Below, in pieces: positions 16,983 through 24,538 of a stretch of 64,000 bases of DNA. The notes beneath the pieces were generated by a model. That model saw only the letters and a list, made by a program, of their open reading frames with translations, had not been told where the DNA came from and did not search any database. Each line of letters opens with the position of its first letter. The first letter of the stretch is position 1. The position numbers were made by a program, and so were the translations under genes. This DNA comes from DATJGF01 sp035495315 (lineage in GTDB: Bacteria; Verrucomicrobiota; Verrucomicrobiia; Limisphaerales; UBA8199), in the NCBI GenBank assembly GCA_035495315.1, contig DATJGF010000158.1:11378-75377 (forward strand), written 5' to 3'.

Positions 16983-18092
16983 GTGAAGTTGCAGGTGAAG
17001 AGAAAAACGAAGAAGCATTCCCGGGCCAGCCATAGATTGTCGGTGGCAGCCCGGTCTCGCGGGGTACCCTGCAATGCGCAAATAACTCACCAGATTTGGT
17101 TGGCGGAGAGTTGGCTGCCGGCGGTGGACGCATACCTGACTCGTTTTCTTGAAACCCAGACTGAACCACTGGAAACCGGTGGCATGTTAGTCGGGACCTA
17201 TGCCGAAGAAGCCGAAGGACGCAGTTTTCATATTCATGGCTTGATCGAGGCGGGGCCTAAGGCGGAATGCTCCGCTGACAGCGTGCTGTTCGATCACGAA
17301 TACCAGTCCCAGATCCTCCAGCAGATGCGCCAACAGGACCCGCGGCTGGGCAATATGGGCTGTTTCCATCTTCATCCCGGCGAGATGGACGCCTGCAGCA
17401 CCGGTGATCGCCTCGCCGATATCGCTGCCGTCAAAGAATCTGATACCCGGGCCCTGGTTTTTGGCATCGTAACCATGAATAACCCGCGGTCCGACCCGCT
17501 CAGTGTCTGCTATGGCAACCTCAAAATCGATTTCTTCGTGATGGCCGAACAGAATAGATTTGAATACGTCCATATTCGCCCGACGTTGGGCAATCCCGAA
17601 TCGCTCAAACCGAGCGCCCGTCGTGAGGAGGCAAAGGATTTTGAGGGAGTGTCAGCGGCGCAGATGGGCACCCATCACTCATGGGGTCCAGGCCTGTTGG
17701 AGGATAAACGCCGATTGGTTGCGGAGGTCCGCGCGATGGAGGAGCGCTATGGCGATCGGGCGGTACTGCGCTACGAGCGTAACCAATTGTTTTGGGAATA
17801 CACTGTCGTCGAAAGCGGACGCCGTTTCCCGATCGAGGTGCGGTATCCCCGCCGGTACCCGCTAGAGCCGCCTCGGATCATCAGTATTTTGGCATTGCCC
17901 TCTTCGCCGCATCAACTGGTCAATAACGAATTATGCTGGATCAACCGCGCGGCCGGGGATTGGAATCCGGCCCGGGATACGGCGGCAACGTGTATTCATG
18001 CGGCCCAGCGTTGGTTCGCCTGCCTGCTGGTTTACCTTACTCTGGGCAAATGGCCAGAAGAGGCCAACGATGAACCCTTACGGACTCTCTGA
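16983..18092 (+). CDS. JAMM/JAB metallopeptidase fused to an E2-like (UBC) domain
   Basis: This 369-residue protein joins two ubiquitin-system folds. The N-terminal part (about 35-190) is a JAB/MPN domain: E64 in 'LETGGMLVG' and the zinc motif HxHPx6SxxD at H129, H131, S139 and D142 ('FHLHPGEMDACSTGD'). The C-terminal part (about 235-362) resembles an E2/UBC fold: an opening helix, strands 'FWEYTVV' and 'FPIEVRYP', the 'YPLEPPRI' turn, then H310 and a candidate catalytic C318 in 'NNELCWIN', and a closing helix pair ending 'YLTLGKWPEE'. JAMM domains trim or remove ubiquitin-like modifiers, and E2 domains carry them as thioesters. The first 33 residues are basic and poorly supported. A later start, for example GTG 16995, is possible. 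It heads a four-gene operon. Confidence 0.85.
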   Translation: MKLQVKRKTKKHSRASHRLSVAARSRGVPCNAQITHQIWLAESWLPAVDAYLTRFLETQTEPLETGGMLVGTYAEEAEGRSFHIHGLIEAGPKAECSADSVLFDHEYQSQILQQMRQQDPRLGNMGCFHLHPGEMDACSTGDRLADIAAVKESDTRALVFGIVTMNNPRSDPLSVCYGNLKIDFFVMAEQNRFEYVHIRPTLGNPESLKPSARREEAKDFEGVSAAQMGTHHSWGPGLLEDKRRLVAEVRAMEERYGDRAVLRYERNQLFWEYTVVESGRRFPIEVRYPRRYPLEPPRIISILALPSSPHQLVNNELCWINRAAGDWNPARDTAATCIHAAQRWFACLLVYLTLGKWPEEANDEPLRTL

Positions 18093-18137
18093 AGGAAATC
18101 GCCCCATCAACCTGTTTTGAGACAAGAAAAAGAACAT

Positions 18138-18341
18138 ATGAAAACAGAGTATACTGAATTCGCGCCGCTCGATTTCGATCGTGCGGAAGAGCTAAGGGAC
18201 ATCATTAATGGAGCCGCGCGTACGAGTGAGGCTATCATTATTGATCCGAACAATCGCGGTATCACCGGTTCCACCCGTGTCGGCTTGATCTCGCCAAAAG
18301 AGAACACTAACGCGCTGGTCCGGTATCGCCGGCATTACTGA
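18138..18341 (+). CDS. Small 67-residue protein between JAMM-E2 and E1-like genes
   Basis: The ATG at 18138 opens a 67-residue frame that stops one base before the GTG of the E1-like gene, a spacing typical of translational coupling. The sequence has an acidic helical first half ('FDRAEELRDIINGAARTSEA') and a second half with 'IIIDPNNRGITGSTRVGLI', ending in the basic aromatic tail 'VRYRRHY'. It is the only small protein in the operon and sits where ubiquitin-like modifiers are often encoded. It does not end in GG and no beta-grasp pattern is obvious. It may be a modifier, a substrate or an accessory subunit. It is not recognised as any known family. Confidence 0.65.
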   Translation: MKTEYTEFAPLDFDRAEELRDIINGAARTSEAIIIDPNNRGITGSTRVGLISPKENTNALVRYRRHY

Positions 18342-18342
18342 G

Positions 18343-19212
18343 GTGAACCGCAGGAAATTCTATCAGCGAATCTCCGGGCTGATTGACCCCCAGCAACTCT
18401 GCAGCAAGAAAATCGCTATAGTGGGCCTGGGCTCCGGCGGTTCGCGCGTGGCGGCTGAGTTGGGTCGAATGGGAGTGCAGTTGCTGCTGGTCGAGCGGCC
18501 CCACGAGAAGCTCGAAGAGCACAACATTGTTCGGCACCTCCTGGGCTACAGTTCGCTCGGCCGCTCGAAGCTGACAGAAACCGCCCATTACCTCGCTGAG
18601 GTCAACCCGGGGCTGTACCCGTGTTGCCATGCCTTGGACGTGGTGGAGCAACCGGCCTCGTTCACCCGTCTACTGACAGAGCAACGCCCGGACGTGATCG
18701 CCGTCTGTACCGACAACGAAGCCAGTAAACACGTCATCAATGAAGTGGCGCTTCGGTTAGGTATCCCGCAGATCGGCGCGGGCGTTTACGACGGAGGCAT
18801 TGGTGGCGAAATCTACATAGTAGTCCCCGGTCGCGCTTGTTATGGTTGCATTGCCGATCATCTGCAACTGGAACGCTATAGCCCTCCTCGGCCGCCCGGC
18901 GCAGGCTACGACGGAAACGAGCCTCCGACCCCTGCCGTTTCGGCTCTTAATCTCGATATCGAGCAAATTGCCCTGCTGCAATCACGATTCCTGCTGGAGT
19001 TGTTGTTCGCCGGACAATCAACCTTCCTTGGTTTCAATATTGAATTCAACCTCTGCGTATTCGCCAATCGACTCGTTCCCGGGACGTTTGAGCGACCGTT
19101 GCACGCCGACTTTTTCAGCATTCCGCGTCGAGAAAACTGTCTCGAGTGCGGCGGCGCACCGAAAGATGTGGATGAGGAGGCTGAAAAGATCCTGACCCGG
19201 CTTGCCGGCTAA
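18343..19212 (+). CDS. E1/ThiF/MoeB-like adenylating enzyme
   Basis: This 289-residue protein is a single-domain ThiF-type E1-like enzyme. It has the nucleotide loop 'IAIVGLGSGGSRVA' (about 25-37), the 'EEHNIVRHLLGYSSLGRSK' segment carrying the Asn/Arg that act at the active site, 'VCTDNEASKHVIN' near 121-133, and two zinc CxxC pairs, C166/C169 and C266/C269. Such enzymes adenylate the C-terminus of a ubiquitin-like or sulfur-carrier protein. A separate catalytic cysteine is not clear: C238 is the only cysteine between the two zinc pairs. The GTG start at 18343 lies directly after the stop of the 67-residue gene. With JAMM and E2 domains upstream it completes an E1-E2-peptidase set. Confidence 0.9.
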   Translation: MNRRKFYQRISGLIDPQQLCSKKIAIVGLGSGGSRVAAELGRMGVQLLLVERPHEKLEEHNIVRHLLGYSSLGRSKLTETAHYLAEVNPGLYPCCHALDVVEQPASFTRLLTEQRPDVIAVCTDNEASKHVINEVALRLGIPQIGAGVYDGGIGGEIYIVVPGRACYGCIADHLQLERYSPPRPPGAGYDGNEPPTPAVSALNLDIEQIALLQSRFLLELLFAGQSTFLGFNIEFNLCVFANRLVPGTFERPLHADFFSIPRRENCLECGGAPKDVDEEAEKILTRLAG

Positions 19213-19230
19213 TGATTTCAGTCGAGTCCG

Positions 19231-20586
19231 ATGATCAAAACTTTTGCGTCTGGCTGGTTTGCACACTGGCCCCGGCTCGCTCGCCAGCTTTGGCGCGCCG
19301 AGGTCAGCGACGCGCGATGTTTTTCAATTTCAAGGGGGGTCACTTTGGAACTTATCGGCGAACTCGTCGCTTCCGCCGAATGTTTAGAAATTCAATTCTC
19401 CGTTCATTGGCCCGTATTGTGGAAGGTCAAAAAACGGATGATTGGGATCAGGTGGGTGCCTGGATCGGGTCACCGCTCGACGGGAGTGCATCGCCCAATA
19501 CCTTACGAGCTAAAGCAGTTCTCGAGCCATCACACCACCGACGTGTGCCTGCGAATATGCGGACCCTTGGTGCCGTACCGTGAAACGTTGGACCTTGAAT
19601 TAGTTGATGGCCCGGAACAACGGCCCTTGGCACATTTTAAGTTTCGCCTGCTTCATCGCGCCGCTGTTGAATCTCGCTTGCTGCAGAGTCTGAAAGCTCG
19701 AAATTCAAGGCTCTGGGTGCAAAACCGGACCGGATGCCGTCCGGCTCAAGTGGTTGGCGCTACGAGTGGTTTTCTGGTCGCGGAATTCTTGGTTCCCCCT
19801 GCTGACTGGAGCGCGTTTGCTCCCCCAGTGGAGACCATTCTCAAAGTGGAGTTGGTCTCGCCCCGCGGGCGAGTTGAAATTGAGCGCCAACCAATCACGC
19901 TGACGAGCAAAGCGTTTACCTTCCGGACTCCGAAGCTCGCGCTGGGAGATCAGGACCTGTTCCCTGAACCCGGCAATTATCGGCTGACCGTCAGCCTTGG
20001 CCCGCAGGTGGTCGCGGTCTTGCCCTTCGAATTCATCGGCCAGCGGGAAATGTTACACCGGATTAAAGTGCCCCAGATAAGCATCAGTGCCCAAACCCGA
20101 GCCGGTGACCTCGTGCCGGGGCTGACGACGCTACGCTGGGAAGAGCATCGGGCGGTGCTGGCCTCGATGCAGATCAGTTCTGACATCTCCGCACCGGATA
20201 CCCTCGTCAACTGCAACGCCTCGATTTCGGAAGGCGGGATGGTGATTCGGAATGAGGACATCGTCTTCCCCCTGGATCGCCCGTCCCGCACGATAAAGCT
20301 CCACCCCCTCGAATTTGGGGTGACCGGGTTGCAGACGCAGCCCAAGCCGGCTCGGCTGACGGTCGCAGTTACCGTCGAGGGCGAGGAGAAGGCGTCGATG
20401 GTCGTGCTGGTGCTGCCACCTGAACGCATCACCAACTTCGAGGGTCAGCTCACCTTCGAGGTTAAAGATCTGCCCTTCGACGAAATCGAATACAACCAGA
20501 TTGTGCAGCGACTTAGATTATGTGACGATTCCTCCCCGCAGCGTGGGTTGTGGGGGTGGCTACAGTCAAAAATCCTGCGAGACTAA
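19231..20586 (+). CDS. Unrecognised beta-rich protein in the JAMM-E2-E1 operon
   Basis: The gene starts 18 bases after the E1-like gene and encodes 451 residues without signal peptide or membrane helix. No catalytic motif was recognised. The middle and C-terminal parts are rich in alternating hydrophobic strands and look like several Ig-like sandwiches ('PEPGNYRLTVSLGPQVVAVL', 'ARLTVAVTVEGEEKASMVVL'). The N-terminal 100 residues hold several Trp, Cys and His ('HWPVLWKVKKRMIGIRWVP') and look different. It ends in 'RGLWGWLQSKILRD'. Its operon position suggests an effector, target or scaffold of the conjugation-like machinery. That is inference. Confidence 0.8.
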   Translation: MIKTFASGWFAHWPRLARQLWRAEVSDARCFSISRGVTLELIGELVASAECLEIQFSVHWPVLWKVKKRMIGIRWVPGSGHRSTGVHRPIPYELKQFSSHHTTDVCLRICGPLVPYRETLDLELVDGPEQRPLAHFKFRLLHRAAVESRLLQSLKARNSRLWVQNRTGCRPAQVVGATSGFLVAEFLVPPADWSAFAPPVETILKVELVSPRGRVEIERQPITLTSKAFTFRTPKLALGDQDLFPEPGNYRLTVSLGPQVVAVLPFEFIGQREMLHRIKVPQISISAQTRAGDLVPGLTTLRWEEHRAVLASMQISSDISAPDTLVNCNASISEGGMVIRNEDIVFPLDRPSRTIKLHPLEFGVTGLQTQPKPARLTVAVTVEGEEKASMVVLVLPPERITNFEGQLTFEVKDLPFDEIEYNQIVQRLRLCDDSSPQRGLWGWLQSKILRD

Positions 20587-20611
20587 CTAAAAACCATCTC
20601 ATAAATGGTGC

Positions 20612-20632
20612 GGCCCGCTCGCCGAGCGGGCC
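20612..20632. terminator. Strong GC hairpin after the JAMM-E2-E1 operon
   Basis: A perfect 9-bp stem GGCCCGCTC/GAGCGGGCC with a 3-base loop lies 26 bases after the operon's last stop. It is followed by GAGCCGTTTTT. A second nested pairing (CGAGCCGT at 20632-20639 with ACGGCTCG about 18 bases later) makes the whole block resemble an extragenic palindromic repeat that may also end transcription. Confidence 0.6.
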
Positions 20633-20829
20633 GAGCCGTTTTTGCGCAGCAAAGCGGACGGCTCGGCGACCCGTCCCTACCGCGGAGGCCACTGTCGGGA
20701 TTTATGAGGTCAGTTCTAGGCTAAGAAAGCTCCGCGACCAACCTTTGGGCTTATACCTAGAATCGCCTCGCATCGTAAGTGCGAATCTGGAACTTAGCTC
20801 GACGTCGTTTGTAGGGCGTCATCCGGTGC

Positions 20830-20857
20830 CATCCAAATTAGGTGGCATCCAAATTAG
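20830..20857. repeat. Short direct repeat upstream of the small basic protein's stop
   Basis: CATCCAAATTAG occurs twice, at 20830-20841 and 20846-20857, 16 bp apart. The second copy overlaps the 3' end of the minus-strand basic-protein gene. No role is evident. Confidence 0.6.
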
Positions 20858-21186
20858 AGCGCGCTCTTGCCTTGCGCTTTGGCGGCCTTCCATCGTGCCC
20901 GTGCTATTTCGGCCAGGCGCGCACGGCCAGCGGCGGTCATCCGCCGTCGAGACTTTTTGTTTGGGGAGGTGCGTCGAACTTTCGCCCACCTCGCTTTTTG
21001 TGCGGCTCGGATCCGAGCGATCGCCGCGGCACTTAGGTGTCGTTTCCTGGGTGTTCCATTTCCAAGTGGCCGAACGGGAGCCCCAAGCAGCTGGTTTAAT
21101 TCGTCTTCGAGTGCTTCAATCTGCTGCTTAAGTTCGGCCGCCCGCCGGAGTTGGTTCGCAGATAAGTTGATGATAACTGGATCCAT
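20854..21186 (-). CDS. Small basic, probably nucleic-acid-binding protein
   Basis: This 110-residue protein has a heptad-patterned acidic helix at about 10-34 ('RAAELKQQIEALEDELNQLL') followed by a very basic Ala/Arg/Lys-rich half. That half contains two related motifs, 'LSAAAIARIRAAQKARWAKV' and 'MTAAGRARLAEIARARWKAA'. Duplicated R/K-A-RW motifs with a coiled-coil start suggest a dimeric DNA- or RNA-binding protein, perhaps nucleoid-associated. The family is not characterised to my knowledge. The ATG at 21186 is the natural start. It lies alone between two plus-strand units. Confidence 0.75.
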   Translation of the reverse strand: MDPVIINLSANQLRRAAELKQQIEALEDELNQLLGAPVRPLGNGTPRKRHLSAAAIARIRAAQKARWAKVRRTSPNKKSRRRMTAAGRARLAEIARARWKAAKAQGKSAL

Positions 21187-21283
21187 ATAGGTTAATTAAG
21201 AACCGCTCAATGGTCGTGTCAAGTACTCAAACAAACTTTACTTCAGTCGGGCATGTCTGATACTGATTGGACTTATTCGATTT

Positions 21284-22495
21284 ATGCGCCTTCAGCTGTC
21301 GCTTCCCATCCTGGTTCTTGCTGTAAGTTGCAGCGCAGCTGACCTATCCTGGCGCCATCTTTCCAGTTCGACTGGTGACTTACCTCTCCCTGGCACCTCG
21401 ACCGAACAAACCGGCGCTTTAATCGTTGACTTGGATCGGGATGGCACCAATGACTTTGTTATTAGTTTTCGAAAGGTCGCTCCCGCTCTGGTTTGGTACC
21501 GGCGTGTAGCTCCCGGCTGGGATCGTTACGTGCTCGATCCTTCGTTCCTCACCGTCGAAGCCGGGGGTGCCGTGTATGACATCGATGGTGATGGTGACTT
21601 GGATATCGTTTTCGGGGGCGATTGGCAAAGTAATGAAGTCTGGTGGTGGGAAAATCCGTATCCTAAGTTTGACCCAAAAGTGCCGTGGAAACGACATGTT
21701 ATTAAAAAAGGAGGCGCGAGCCAACATCATGACCAGGCCTTTGGAGATTTTTTAGGGCAAGGCAAACCGCAGTTGGCGCTCTGGAATCAAGGAGCCAGGA
21801 GAATCTTTCTCGCCGAGATACCGGCCGATCCTCGAACTGCCGAATCCTGGCCTCTGACCGAGATCTTTTCAGGGCAGGCAGGCTCAGAGCGAAACTCGGA
21901 GTTCAAGTATCCGGAGGGGATGGCCGCCTTTGATATAGATGGTGACGGTAAAGTCGACTTGTTAGCAGGGAACGTGTGGTTTAAACATCGCGGCGGGAAA
22001 AAGTTTGAGCCGATTCAGGTCGCGCCAATCGGCGGGCGCATTGCCGCGGGAAAATTCAAGCCGGCCAGATACGCTCAGATCGTTATAGCCCCAGGCGACG
22101 GCATTGGCCGGTTGCGCTGGTACGAGTGCGTCGGCAATCCTGAAACGAGCAAGGATTGGGTCGGACACGAGTTGGTCGAGCGCGATCTAGTTCACGGACA
22201 CAGCCTTCAGGTCGCTGATGTCGACGGGGACGGTCATCTGGATATTTTTGCCGCCGAGATGGCCAAGTGGTCGGAGAGCAAGACGGCTCCGGACAATCCG
22301 TCCGCAACCGCATGGATCTTTTTCGGAGATGGGAAAGGAAACTTCCGTCCGACGGTGTTTGCCACTGGCATCGGTTTCCACGAAGCACGCGTCGGCGACC
22401 TTAATGGCGACGGAAAGCTGGATATTTTGGACAAGCCGTATAATTGGGAAACGCCGCGAGTGGATGTTTGGCTGCAAGGTGAGGCCGGCCGTTGA
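21284..22495 (+). CDS. Secreted FG-GAP/VCBS repeat protein
   Basis: The 403-residue product has a signal peptide (about 1-19, ending 'SCSA'). It then has at least five Ca-binding-like FG-GAP turns: 'DLDRDGTNDFVI', 'DIDGDGDLDIVFGGD', 'DIDGDGKVDLLAGN', 'DVDGDGHLDIFAAE' and 'DLNGDGKLDILDK'. These fold as blades of an integrin-like beta-propeller. The family is abundant in Verrucomicrobiota and Planctomycetota and is thought to bind ligands or glycans outside the cell. No catalytic residues are evident. Its stop overlaps the start region of the symporter gene, which points to a shared operon for uptake of a degraded polymer. Confidence 0.88.
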   Translation: MRLQLSLPILVLAVSCSAADLSWRHLSSSTGDLPLPGTSTEQTGALIVDLDRDGTNDFVISFRKVAPALVWYRRVAPGWDRYVLDPSFLTVEAGGAVYDIDGDGDLDIVFGGDWQSNEVWWWENPYPKFDPKVPWKRHVIKKGGASQHHDQAFGDFLGQGKPQLALWNQGARRIFLAEIPADPRTAESWPLTEIFSGQAGSERNSEFKYPEGMAAFDIDGDGKVDLLAGNVWFKHRGGKKFEPIQVAPIGGRIAAGKFKPARYAQIVIAPGDGIGRLRWYECVGNPETSKDWVGHELVERDLVHGHSLQVADVDGDGHLDIFAAEMAKWSESKTAPDNPSATAWIFFGDGKGNFRPTVFATGIGFHEARVGDLNGDGKLDILDKPYNWETPRVDVWLQGEAGR

Positions 22496-22512
22496 CTCCG
22501 AATGAGCACGCG

Positions 22513-24396
22513 ATGATGAACAATAGCGCGATTCAACTGCAAGTCATCGATTGGGTCATCGTCCTGATTACCCTCATTATTTGTTTTTTCCCGGCACTGT
22601 TTTTTGGACGGCGTGCCAGCAAGAATACTTCCGAGTTTTTCGTTTCAGGCCGTTCCGTGCCGTGGTGGCTGGCGGGCTTGTCGATGGTAGCGACCACTTT
22701 CAGCAGTGATACGCCGAACCTGGTGACCGATATCGTGCGCCGACAAGGGGTCGCCGGCAATTGGTGTTGGTGGGCCTTTACTCTGACCGGCATGGCTACC
22801 GTTTTCTTTTACGCCCGGCTATGGCGACGCTCGCGGGTTATGACTGATCTCGAGTTCTACGAGATTCGTTACTCGGGCAAAGCCGCAGGTTTTGTGCGCG
22901 GATTCCGCTCTGTGTACCTCGGGCTGTTTTTCAATTGCTTCATCATGGCGACCGTTTTTCTCGCCGCGTGCAAAATCGCCGCGGTTTTGTTTGGACTCGA
23001 ACGCTGGCAGACGTTGCTGATCTGCGGAGTTTTAAACGTCGCGTTCGCCGCACATTCGGGACTGTGGGGCGTGTTGGTGATCGATATGATCCAATTCTTC
23101 GTCAAGATGACTGCGGTCATCGCCGCCGCCTGGTTCGCCGTCAAGCACATTGGCGGCATGCCTGCGCTGATCAGCGCGCTTTCAGCGAAAACCGGTCCCA
23201 ATGGTATTAATTACCTGAATGTGCTGCCGAGCTTCACCAATAATTGGGACGTCGCTGTAACTGTCTTCATTATGCCGATTGCGGTCCAATGGTGGGCGGT
23301 CTGGTATCCGGGGGCCGAACCGGGCGGCGGCAGCTATATCGCGCAACGGATGCTGGCATCAAAATCCGAAAAGGATTCTCTCGGCGCCGTGCTGTTTTTC
23401 AATCTCGCGCATTACGTATTGCGTCCCTGGCCATGGATTCTTGTGGGATTGTGCTCCTTATTGGTCTATCCCGAATTGGCCGACATCCAAAAGGCATTTC
23501 CCAACCTCAATCCTCGGTTGCTGGGCCACGACGTCGCTTATCCGGCCATGCTGAGGTTCCTGCCGGTAGGCTTCATGGGTTTGATGGTCGGCGGACTCAT
23601 TGCCGCAAATTCCTCAACGATCCTGACCCATCTTAATTGGGGTGCCTCGTACCTGGTGCACGATTTTTATCGGCGTTTTCTAAAGCCTGATGGTACGGAA
23701 GCACATTACGTCTGGATGGGCCGTATGGCGACCGTCGGGTTATTCTTTTGCGCCGCCGCATTAACGTTTTTTCTCGAAACGGCCAAGGATGCTTTTGATA
23801 TAATGCTGCAAATCGGCGCGGGGACCGGTTTGCTCTACCTGCTGCGCTGGTTTTGGTGGCGGATTAATGCCTGGTGCGAGGTGGCTGCCATGATCAGTTC
23901 GTTTCTGGTCTCCATGATACTGTTTGTGCTGCACAAAATGGGCGTTAGCACGGCTCTATTCGGAGGTGTGTTGAGTTTGGATCTGCCGATTACTATTGCG
24001 GCGACGACGATTTGCTGGCTCATCGTCGCCTTTACGACGCCGCAAACTGATCGCCGCACTTTGATCGAGTTTTATCGCCGCGTCAAACCGTTCGGTCCCG
24101 GTTGGCGCCCTATCCAGGCGGTCGCCGGTCTCAAAGCGGGAGAGCAGGCGAGCGGAGAAAATATACCCTTGGCATTAGTGGGTTGGGCGGCCGGTTGCGC
24201 AGTCGTCTGGTCGGGACTGTTCACCGTGGGGAACTTTTTGTATGGTCGAACGACTGCCGCGCTCGTGTTGTTGGCTGTGTTCGTCGCCGGTGGTTTCGTC
24301 CTGCTCGCTGTCATTCGGCGCCTCTGGTCTGGAGTTCCAGACGCAGACGCCTCATCCCAGTCCGCAACTCATGAAACATCCAGCAGCGCTCATTAG
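22513..24396 (+). CDS. Sodium:solute symporter (SSS family)
   Basis: From the ATG at 22513 the protein has 627 residues and about 13-14 hydrophobic helices. It begins with a helix followed by 'KNTSEFFVSGRSVPWWLAGL', the hallmark first loop of SSS transporters, then 'SMVATTFSSDTPNLVTDIVR'. These proteins couple sodium entry to uptake of sugars, amino acids or similar solutes. The neighbours, an FG-GAP protein upstream and a GH20 hexosaminidase downstream, suggest an amino-sugar substrate. An in-frame TTG at 22492 overlapping the previous stop is an alternative start. Confidence 0.9.
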   Translation: MMNNSAIQLQVIDWVIVLITLIICFFPALFFGRRASKNTSEFFVSGRSVPWWLAGLSMVATTFSSDTPNLVTDIVRRQGVAGNWCWWAFTLTGMATVFFYARLWRRSRVMTDLEFYEIRYSGKAAGFVRGFRSVYLGLFFNCFIMATVFLAACKIAAVLFGLERWQTLLICGVLNVAFAAHSGLWGVLVIDMIQFFVKMTAVIAAAWFAVKHIGGMPALISALSAKTGPNGINYLNVLPSFTNNWDVAVTVFIMPIAVQWWAVWYPGAEPGGGSYIAQRMLASKSEKDSLGAVLFFNLAHYVLRPWPWILVGLCSLLVYPELADIQKAFPNLNPRLLGHDVAYPAMLRFLPVGFMGLMVGGLIAANSSTILTHLNWGASYLVHDFYRRFLKPDGTEAHYVWMGRMATVGLFFCAAALTFFLETAKDAFDIMLQIGAGTGLLYLLRWFWWRINAWCEVAAMISSFLVSMILFVLHKMGVSTALFGGVLSLDLPITIAATTICWLIVAFTTPQTDRRTLIEFYRRVKPFGPGWRPIQAVAGLKAGEQASGENIPLALVGWAAGCAVVWSGLFTVGNFLYGRTTAALVLLAVFVAGGFVLLAVIRRLWSGVPDADASSQSATHETSSSAH

Positions 24397-24538
24397 AGAA
24401 ATAGGCCGCAATAGCCGGCGGCAGACAAACACACAACAATTCTGCAACATCCCGGACTGCGCCAGTTGGCTGGCGCCGTCGATTAGGTTTGTTCGCAGCA
24501 GCAAGCGACAGAGGACAGTCGCCGACCAAAACAATGGC

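Noticed and set aside
16847..17074. 75-residue minus-strand frame with protein-like middle
   Set aside because: It overlaps the 5' end of the JAMM-E2 gene, has no recognisable domain or ribosome-binding site, and the start is unclear. Its codon look may be a shadow.
19212..19583. 123-residue plus-strand frame in the conjugation operon
   Set aside because: It overlaps the 451-residue gene in another frame and is rich in Arg, as expected of a shadow frame.
16983..20586. Reading the operon as a CBASS system
   Set aside because: No cyclic-nucleotide synthase (CD-NTase) or typical CBASS effector is encoded in or beside it.
24242..24538. Longer N-terminus for the GH20 gene
   Set aside because: It overlaps the symporter gene and has no GH20 character. 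The GTG at 24539 gives a signal peptide.
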